Shown in pieces: positions 52,530-57,638 of a stretch of 57,638 bases of DNA. The notes beneath the pieces were generated by a model that saw only the letters and a list, made by a program, of their open reading frames with translations, searched no databases and was not told the DNA's origin. Position 1 is the stretch's first letter, and each line of letters opens with the position of its first letter. The stretch lies in contig NZ_LNCU01000080.1 in assembly GCF_001542415.1 (NCBI RefSeq), forward strand, positions 17,218 to 74,855, given 5' to 3'. Position numbers and translations under genes: made by a program. This stretch comes from Bradyrhizobium macuxiense (lineage in GTDB: Bacteria > Pseudomonadota > Alphaproteobacteria > Rhizobiales > Xanthobacteraceae).

Positions 52530-53714
52530 GTGCACGCGACGGTCAATTTCCAGGCTCGCGGCGGTTTTGCCGCTCCGCCTTCCCTGCTGCTGCGGAACCT
52601 GTCGGCCCCGGCGGCCGATCGGGTGCTGTTGCCGGGCGATCGTGCCGCCTCGCGGCAGCGCGGCGCCGACAAGCGGCTTCGTGTCGGAGCCTTCATCTGC
52701 TGCACCGGCTCGCCAGGAGTCTGGGGGCCCTGCGGAACCAGCAGCGCGCAGCTTGCGGTGGCCGAGATCAACAAGCGCGGCGGCATCCTCGGCCGTGAGG
52801 TCGAACTGTCGGTCTACGACGCCGGCGGCCCGCTCGATGATGTGCTGGATCGCGCCGAGCAGGCGATCGACATCGACCAGGTCGACCTGATCATCGGCCT
52901 GCACACCAGCGCGGTTCGCCTTGCGATGCGCAAGGTCACCCGCAACCGCATCCCCTATATCTACACGTCAGTCTATGAAGGCGGTGAACAGTCGCCGGGC
53001 GTCGTTGCGATCGGCGAGACGCCGCGCTGGCAAAGCCGGCCGTCGATCCACTGGCTGGCCGAGGTCAAGAAGGCGGCGCGCTGGTACCTGATCGGCAGCG
53101 ATTATGTCTGGCCCTGGCAGTCGCATCGCGCCGTGAAGCGATACATCGCCGAGACCGGCGGACAGGTGGTCGGTGAGGAATTCGTGCCCCTCGGCGAGGA
53201 CAATCACGAGCCGCATCTGGCGCGCATCCGCGCCGCCAAGCCCGATGTCGTGCTGATCTCGCTGATCGGAACCGACAGCATCACCTTCAATCGTTCCTTC
53301 GGCGAATGCGGCCTCGGCGCCACCACGCTGCGGTTGGGCGGCGCGATGGACGAGACCGTGCTGCTCGGCATCGGCGCCGACAACTCCGAGAACCTGTTCT
53401 GCGCATCGGGCTATTTCCCGTGCGTCGGCTCGCGTGCCAATGACGACTTCCAGATCCGCTATCGCGCGATGTTCGGCCCGAATGCCCCGCCGGCCGGCTC
53501 GCTCGGTCAATCCAGCTACGAAGGCCTGCGCTTCCTCGAGGCCGCGGCGAACAAGGCCGGCACGCTGTCGATGCGGCCGCTGCTCGCGGCGGCGCGCAAC
53601 GTCGTCTATCACGGCGCCCGCGGCCCGGTCACCGTTCGCGACGGACGCGCCAGGATGCAGATGTATCTTGCCGAGGCCGACGGCCTCGACTTCAGGGTGA
53701 TCAAGACGGTCTGA
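52530..53714 (+). CDS. AmiC-like amide-binding-type protein 2, tandem paralogue
   Basis: 394 residues, exactly as long as its neighbour. By eye, about three quarters of residues are identical over the shared core (for example YLIGSDYVWPWQSHRAVK and ISLIGTDSITFNR are kept in both). GTG 52530 is preferred over GTG 52524 because ACAGGAG (52518-52524) then has the same 5-base spacing as in copy 1. No signal peptide. Differences are concentrated in the N-terminal 50 residues. It arose by tandem duplication including the ribosome binding site. It is followed by a 170-base AT-rich gap and the amidase. Confidence 0.8.
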   Translation: MHATVNFQARGGFAAPPSLLLRNLSAPAADRVLLPGDRAASRQRGADKRLRVGAFICCTGSPGVWGPCGTSSAQLAVAEINKRGGILGREVELSVYDAGGPLDDVLDRAEQAIDIDQVDLIIGLHTSAVRLAMRKVTRNRIPYIYTSVYEGGEQSPGVVAIGETPRWQSRPSIHWLAEVKKAARWYLIGSDYVWPWQSHRAVKRYIAETGGQVVGEEFVPLGEDNHEPHLARIRAAKPDVVLISLIGTDSITFNRSFGECGLGATTLRLGGAMDETVLLGIGADNSENLFCASGYFPCVGSRANDDFQIRYRAMFGPNAPPAGSLGQSSYEGLRFLEAAANKAGTLSMRPLLAAARNVVYHGARGPVTVRDGRARMQMYLAEADGLDFRVIKTV

Positions 53715-53884
53715 AAGCGGTGCAGCATCAGACCTGCGCCGACTTTTGAAATAATACTTGAAAAGGAAAATATTTCCGTTTTGAATATGGCGGCGGGGTG
53801 GATGGTTCGCGCACATCGAGCGCGCCCCACGCCTCGCGCCCAAGTGAATGCCCAAAGGGAATCAAGAAGCTTCAGGAGAGCGCC
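53715..53884. promoter_or_regulatory. AT-rich gap before the amidase gene
   Basis: A 45-base AT-rich island (about 53745-53790) contains repeated TTGAA boxes and GGAAAATATTTCC (53765-53777). One half-site TTGAATAT (53781-53788) matches half of the MarR palindrome at 51149-51168. It probably carries the promoter of the amidase-transporter genes and perhaps a second MarR site. AGGAGAGC at 53875-53882 serves the GTG at 53885. Confidence 0.45.
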
Positions 53885-55399
53885 GTGACAGTTGTCCTTC
53901 CCACACCAACGCAACTTCGTGCCGTCGCCGAGCAGTGCGGCCTCTCACTCACCGATGAGGACGTGACCTCGTTCCGTGGCCTGATGCAGGGCTCGATCGA
54001 CGCCTACAATCTCGTCGCCGCAATGCCGGACGAAGTGCCCGAGGTGAAATATCCGCGCACGCCGGGCTACCGGCCGGCGCCGGAGGAAAACAAGCACAAC
54101 GCCTGGTATCGCAAGTCCACGGTGAAGGGCGCGTCCTCCGGCAAGCTCAAGGGCAAGACGATCGCGCTGAAGGACAACATCATGCTGGCCGGCGTGCCCA
54201 TGACCAACGGCTCGTCGACGCTCGAAGGCTACGTGCCTGATTTCGACGCCACCATCGTGACCCGCATGCTCGATGCCGGCGCGGAGATTGCCGGCAAGAC
54301 CCACTGCGAACATTTCTGCCTGTCCGGCGGCAGCCACACCAACTCCTACGGAGCGGTGCACAATCCGCACAAGATGGGCTATTCGGCCGGCGGCTCGTCG
54401 TCGGGCTCCGGCGTCGTCGTCGCGCTCGGCGAGGTCGACATGGCGATCGGCGGCGACCAGGGCGGCTCCATCCGCATGCCGTCCTCGTTCTGCGGCACCT
54501 ACGGCATGAAGCCGACCTGGGGACTGGTGCCCTACACGGGCATCATGCCGATCGAGATCTATGTCGACCACACCGGCCCGATGACGGCGACGGTGGAAGA
54601 CAATGCGCTGCTGCTCGAGGTCATCGCCGGCGACGACGGCTACGATCCGCGCATCAAGGCGCCGAAGGTCGAGCAGTACACCAAAGCGCTCGGGGCCGGG
54701 GTCAAGGGCATGAAGATCGGCATCCTCAAGGAAGGCTTTGAGCAGCCGACCGCAGAGGCCGCAGTGAATGAAAGCGTGCGCGAGGCGGCCAAGCGCTTCA
54801 AGGATCTCGGCGCCTCGGTCGAGAGCGTGTCGATCCCGATGCACATGCTGGGCGGCGCGATCTGGACGCCGATTGGCACCGAAGGCCTGACCCAGACCAT
54901 GATGTTCGGCGACGGCTATGGCCTCAGCCGGGGAGACCTCTATTCGACCTCGCTGATGGATTTCCATCGCGGCTGGCGCCGGCAGGCGGATTCGCTGTCG
55001 GAGACAACGAAGCTGTTCATGATGCTCGGCACGTACATCAACAACAGCTTCGGTCCGCGCTTCTACGGCAAGGCGCTCAACATCTCGCGCCGGCTGAGCG
55101 CGGCCTATGACAAGGCCTTCAAGGATTACGACCTGCTGCTGCTGCCGACGACGCCGATGAAGGCGCCGCCGCTGCCGGCGCCCAATGCCAGCCGCGAGGA
55201 GTACGTCGCCCGCGCGCTCGAGATGATCTCCAACACCGCGCCGTTCGACATCACGCATCACCCTGCGATGTCGCTGCCCTGCGGCATGGTCGACGGGCTG
55301 CCCGTCGGGCTGATGCTGGTCGGCCGCATGTTCGAGGAACAGACCATCTATCGCGCCGCCCATGCCTTCGAGCAGGCCGGCGACTGGAAGAAGATGTGA
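53885..55399 (+). CDS. Amidase of the amidase-signature family (aliphatic/aromatic amide hydrolase)
   Basis: 504 residues from GTG 53885 with AGGAG upstream. The Lys-cisSer-Ser catalytic triad is complete: K96 in ALKDNIMLAG, S171 in SAGGSSSGSG and S195 in GGDQGGSIRMPSS. As I recall, these numbers coincide with those of the Rhodococcus amidase that acts behind nitrile hydratase (K96, S171, S195). It hydrolyses an amide to acid and ammonia in the cytosol. No nitrile hydratase gene is in the window. It precedes ABC transporter genes, consistent with uptake of its substrate. Confidence 0.9.
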   Translation: MTVVLPTPTQLRAVAEQCGLSLTDEDVTSFRGLMQGSIDAYNLVAAMPDEVPEVKYPRTPGYRPAPEENKHNAWYRKSTVKGASSGKLKGKTIALKDNIMLAGVPMTNGSSTLEGYVPDFDATIVTRMLDAGAEIAGKTHCEHFCLSGGSHTNSYGAVHNPHKMGYSAGGSSSGSGVVVALGEVDMAIGGDQGGSIRMPSSFCGTYGMKPTWGLVPYTGIMPIEIYVDHTGPMTATVEDNALLLEVIAGDDGYDPRIKAPKVEQYTKALGAGVKGMKIGILKEGFEQPTAEAAVNESVREAAKRFKDLGASVESVSIPMHMLGGAIWTPIGTEGLTQTMMFGDGYGLSRGDLYSTSLMDFHRGWRRQADSLSETTKLFMMLGTYINNSFGPRFYGKALNISRRLSAAYDKAFKDYDLLLLPTTPMKAPPLPAPNASREEYVARALEMISNTAPFDITHHPAMSLPCGMVDGLPVGLMLVGRMFEEQTIYRAAHAFEQAGDWKKM

Positions 55400-55441
55400 G
55401 GCGCCGCTTGTCGCTGTCACCCGCCGGATGGATCGGACACC

Positions 55442-56299
55442 ATGGCTAGCAGCTTTGCCGCGGCGTTCGAGATCGTGAGCTTCGGCGCGATCATCGTGCT
55501 GGTCGTGCTGGGGCTCGGCATCATCGCCAGCATGATGGGCATCTTCAACTTCGCGCAGGGCGAATTCGTCCTGCTCGGAGCCTATGTCACCTATCTGGCG
55601 TCGGCCCACGGCGCGCCGGTCTGGGCCGGCATGGTCGCCGCGCCCTTCGTGGTCGGCGCGCTCGGCTTCGCGCTGGAGGCGCTGATCATCAGGCGCTTCT
55701 ACGCCGCGCCGATCGTGGCGATGCTCGGCACCTATGCGCTCGGGCTTATCATCCGCGAAAGCGTGCGCAGTCTGATCGGCGGCTTCTATCTCACGGTGCC
55801 GGAGCCGATCGGTGGCTCGATCGACATCGGCTCGGTGCACATCTCGACCTGGCGCTTCACCATCATCGTGGTCACGCTTGTGGTGATGGCCGCCTGCTAT
55901 CTGCTGCTGTCGCGCACGTCGTTCGGCTTGCGCGTGCGCGCCACGCTGGAGAACCCGGCGCTGGCGCGGGCGTCCGGAATCTCCACGCCCTTGATCTACG
56001 GCGCTACGTTTGCGTTCGGCGCGGCGCTGGCGGGGCTCGCCGGCGCGCTGATCGTGCCGGTGTTCAGCCTGTTCGCCGACCTCGGCATCCGCTTCCTGAT
56101 CCAGGGCTTCGTCGCCGTCATGGTCGGCGGGGTCGGCTCCTTCATCGGGCCGGTCGCGGGCGCTGCCGTCATCGGCACGCTCAGTGCGGCGCTGCCGTGG
56201 ATCATGTCGCCCGTGGTCGCCGACGTGCTCGTCTTCGTGCTCGCCATTGCCTTCATCAAGTTCAGGCCGCAGGGCCTCATTTCGGGAAAAGGGGTCTAG
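55442..56299 (+). CDS. LivH-type permease of the amide cluster ABC transporter
   Basis: 285 residues, about eight helices. SFGAIIVLVVLGLGIIASMM, FNFAQGEFVLLGAYVTYL (the NxAxGEF/M motif), LAGALIVPVFSLFADLGIRF and AVMVGGVGSFIGPVAGAAVI follow the LivH/UrtB pattern. ATG 55442 lies 42 bases after the amidase stop. It forms the transport channel with the permease that starts at 57532. The substrate is inferred to be an amide or related compound from its neighbours. Confidence 0.9.
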   Translation: MASSFAAAFEIVSFGAIIVLVVLGLGIIASMMGIFNFAQGEFVLLGAYVTYLASAHGAPVWAGMVAAPFVVGALGFALEALIIRRFYAAPIVAMLGTYALGLIIRESVRSLIGGFYLTVPEPIGGSIDIGSVHISTWRFTIIVVTLVVMAACYLLLSRTSFGLRVRATLENPALARASGISTPLIYGATFAFGAALAGLAGALIVPVFSLFADLGIRFLIQGFVAVMVGGVGSFIGPVAGAAVIGTLSAALPWIMSPVVADVLVFVLAIAFIKFRPQGLISGKGV

Positions 56300-56303
56300 T
56301 CAG

Positions 56304-57524
56304 ATGTCCATGGATCGCATCCATCTCACGCGCCGCCGCTTCATGAGCAATTTCGCCTTCGCCACCGGCGCCATCGCGACCGGCGTCGGCAGCTGGGTCG
56401 TCAGGCCCGACTGGGCCAATGCCGCCGAGGCCCCCATCAAGGTCGGCATCGCGACCGATCTCACCGGGCCGATCGCCTATGCCGGCAACGCCGATGCCAA
56501 TGTCGCCAAGATGGTGATCAAGGAGATCAACGCCGCCGGCGGCCTGCTCGGCCGGCCGCTGGAGCTCTATATCGAGGACACCGCGTCGAACGAATCGATC
56601 GCGGTCGGCAACGTCCGCAAGCTGATCCAGCGCGACAAGGTCGACATGGTGCTGGGCGGCATCACCTCGTCGATGCGCAATGCGATCAAGGACCCGATCG
56701 TGGCGCGCGGCAAGACGCTCTACATCTATCCGCAGCTCTATGAGGGCAAGGAGTGTACGCCCTATCTTTTCTGCACCGGGCCGACGCCGGCGCAGCAGTG
56801 CGACGAGTTCATCCCCTGGCTGGTCAAGAACGGCGGCAAGAAGTTCGCGCTGCCGAGCGCCAATTACGTCTGGCCGCACACGCTGAACGTCTATGCCCGC
56901 AAGGTGATCGAGGCCAATGGCGGCGAGGTGGTGTTCGAGGAATACTACCCGCTCGACCAGGTCGACTTCTCCGCCACCGTCAACCGCATCGTCTCCAACA
57001 AGGTCGACGTCGTCTTCAACACCGTGATCCCGCCCGGTGTCGGCCCGTTCTTCAAGCAGCTCTATGAAGCGGGTTTCCTGAAGAACGGCGGGCGGCTCGC
57101 CTGCGTCTACTATGACGAGAACACGCTCAACATCAATCAGGCCAACGAGATCGAGGGGCTGGCGAGCTGCCTCGACTATTTCAAGGTGCTGACCAAGGAC
57201 GATCCGGTCAGCGCCAGGATCCAGGCGGCCTATGAGAAGGACTATCCGGGCAACTTCCTGTTCGCCGCTGGCAGCGCCGCGACCGGAACCTATCGCGGCC
57301 TCAAGCTTTGGGAAGCCGCGGTCAAGGAAGCGGGCAAGGTCGACCGCGGGTCGGTCGCAGCCGCGCTCGATCACGCCAAGATCGCGGAAGGGCCGGGCGG
57401 GCCGGCCGAGATGGTGCCGGGCAAGCGCCATTGCAAGATGAAGATGTATACTGCCGTCGCCAAGAACGGGACCTATGAGGTCGTGGCGCACAGCGACGGC
57501 CTCGTCGACCCCAAGGAATGCTGA
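56304..57524 (+). CDS. Tat-exported amide/urea-type substrate-binding protein
   Basis: 406 residues starting MSMDRIHLTRRRFMSNFAFA. The twin-arginine motif TRRRFMS and a hydrophobic stretch end near NAAEAP. The mature part is Peripla_BP_5/6: IKVGIATDLTGPIAYAGNAD, EINAAGGLLGRPLELYIEDT, MVLGGITSSMRNAIKDPIVA, LYIYPQLYEGKECTPYLFCT and FALPSANYVWPHTLNVYARK. The YEGKECTPYLF and NYVWPHT motifs are those of the UrtA/FmdD/AmiC branch, so the ligand is probably a short amide or urea. ATG 56304 is 4 bases after the permease stop. It is distinct from the two signal-less AmiC-like proteins upstream. Confidence 0.88.
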   Translation: MSMDRIHLTRRRFMSNFAFATGAIATGVGSWVVRPDWANAAEAPIKVGIATDLTGPIAYAGNADANVAKMVIKEINAAGGLLGRPLELYIEDTASNESIAVGNVRKLIQRDKVDMVLGGITSSMRNAIKDPIVARGKTLYIYPQLYEGKECTPYLFCTGPTPAQQCDEFIPWLVKNGGKKFALPSANYVWPHTLNVYARKVIEANGGEVVFEEYYPLDQVDFSATVNRIVSNKVDVVFNTVIPPGVGPFFKQLYEAGFLKNGGRLACVYYDENTLNINQANEIEGLASCLDYFKVLTKDDPVSARIQAAYEKDYPGNFLFAAGSAATGTYRGLKLWEAAVKEAGKVDRGSVAAALDHAKIAEGPGGPAEMVPGKRHCKMKMYTAVAKNGTYEVVAHSDGLVDPKEC

Positions 57525-57531
57525 GCGGCCG

Positions 57532-57638
57532 ATGGGAGCAGCAGAGCAAGCCGTCGCCCGCGTCAGCGAGGGACCGGATGTCGTGACGGGTGAGGGTGCA
57601 CCGGCCGCAGGCGCGCCGGCGGGACGTGGCGCGGCGGG
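57532..57638 (+). CDS. Start of the next transporter gene (3' partial)
   Basis: ATG 57532, 7 bases after the binding-protein stop, opens a frame to the window edge (MGAAEQAVARVSEGPDVVTG, then Ala/Gly/Pro-rich). The visible 35 residues show no membrane helix yet. By gene order it should be the LivM-type permease, possibly with an N-terminal extension. The identification is inferred from position only. Confidence 0.5.
   Translation, partial: MGAAEQAVARVSEGPDVVTGEGAPAAGAPAGRGAA

Noticed and set aside
52524..52530. GTG 52524 as the start of AmiC-like protein 2
   Set aside because: It overlaps the ACAGGAG ribosome binding site. GTG 52530 has the same spacing as the paralogue and gives the same 394-residue length.
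53945..55840. Minus-strand frame of 631 codons opposite the amidase and permease
   Set aside because: It spans two real genes and the gap between them, and its composition (Arg/His/Asp/Ala) is that of an antisense frame. The plus strand has intact catalytic motifs.

Overview
The window looks like chromosome from an alphaproteobacterium of the Bradyrhizobium / Nitrobacteraceae type. The grounds are high GC, the PHA genes phaR-phaA-phaB, a DUF4167 protein, the ubiG/lysC/ptsP/prfA neighbourhood, several branched-chain-amino-acid-type ABC transporters and several families of dispersed GC-rich palindromes. The genus is recalled from family knowledge, not from a search. I saw no rRNA, tRNA, CRISPR array, integrase or classical insertion sequence.

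Layout. 1-5.3 kb: end of a caspase-like protein, DUF1345 membrane protein, ispA, mtgA, rpmF and two unknown proteins. 5.5-11.5 kb: an EAL protein with a degenerate GGDEF domain, then a Tat-exported acetamidase/formamidase divergent from an AraC-type regulator fused in one polypeptide to a second acetamidase/formamidase domain. 11.5-14.5 kb: phaR, phaA, phaB. 14.6-20.6 kb: exporter, cupin, gloB, methyltransferase, DUF4167, prmC, HIT protein. 20.9-27.1 kb: an ABC transporter operon (one subunit is a permease-ATPase fusion), a small protein resembling the RNA polymerase alpha C-terminal domain, and a MarR regulator; this block separates prmC from prfA. 27.1-33.7 kb: prfA, ptsP, lysC, PH-domain protein, ubiG. 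33.7-34.4 kb: an array of palindromic units, one carrying a GIY-YIG nuclease gene. 34.5-47.2 kb: mostly housekeeping (two EamA transporters, DUF1178, nitrilase-family hydrolase, grxC, comF, methyltransferase, mutT, TadG-like protein, argJ, parvulin, secA). 47.5-50.5 kb: glyoxalase-fold protein, a frameshifted exported protein, and a nickel/cobalt RcnR-RcnA pair. 50.6 kb to the end: MarR regulator, two tandem AmiC-like proteins without signal peptides, an amidase and the start of an amide-type ABC transporter.

Two parts of the window concern amides: the formamidase pair at 7-11 kb and the sensor/amidase/transporter cluster at 51-57.6 kb. In both, the enzyme genes are coupled to unusual candidate sensors: an enzyme domain joined to a DNA-binding domain in the first, and duplicated cytosolic amide-binding-type proteins in the second. 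The most striking non-coding structure is the 33.68-34.43 kb array. There the same terminal palindromes appear in a nuclease-bearing unit, a short unit without the nuclease, and a minimal hairpin, which suggests a nuclease-associated mobile palindrome and its shrinking derivatives.
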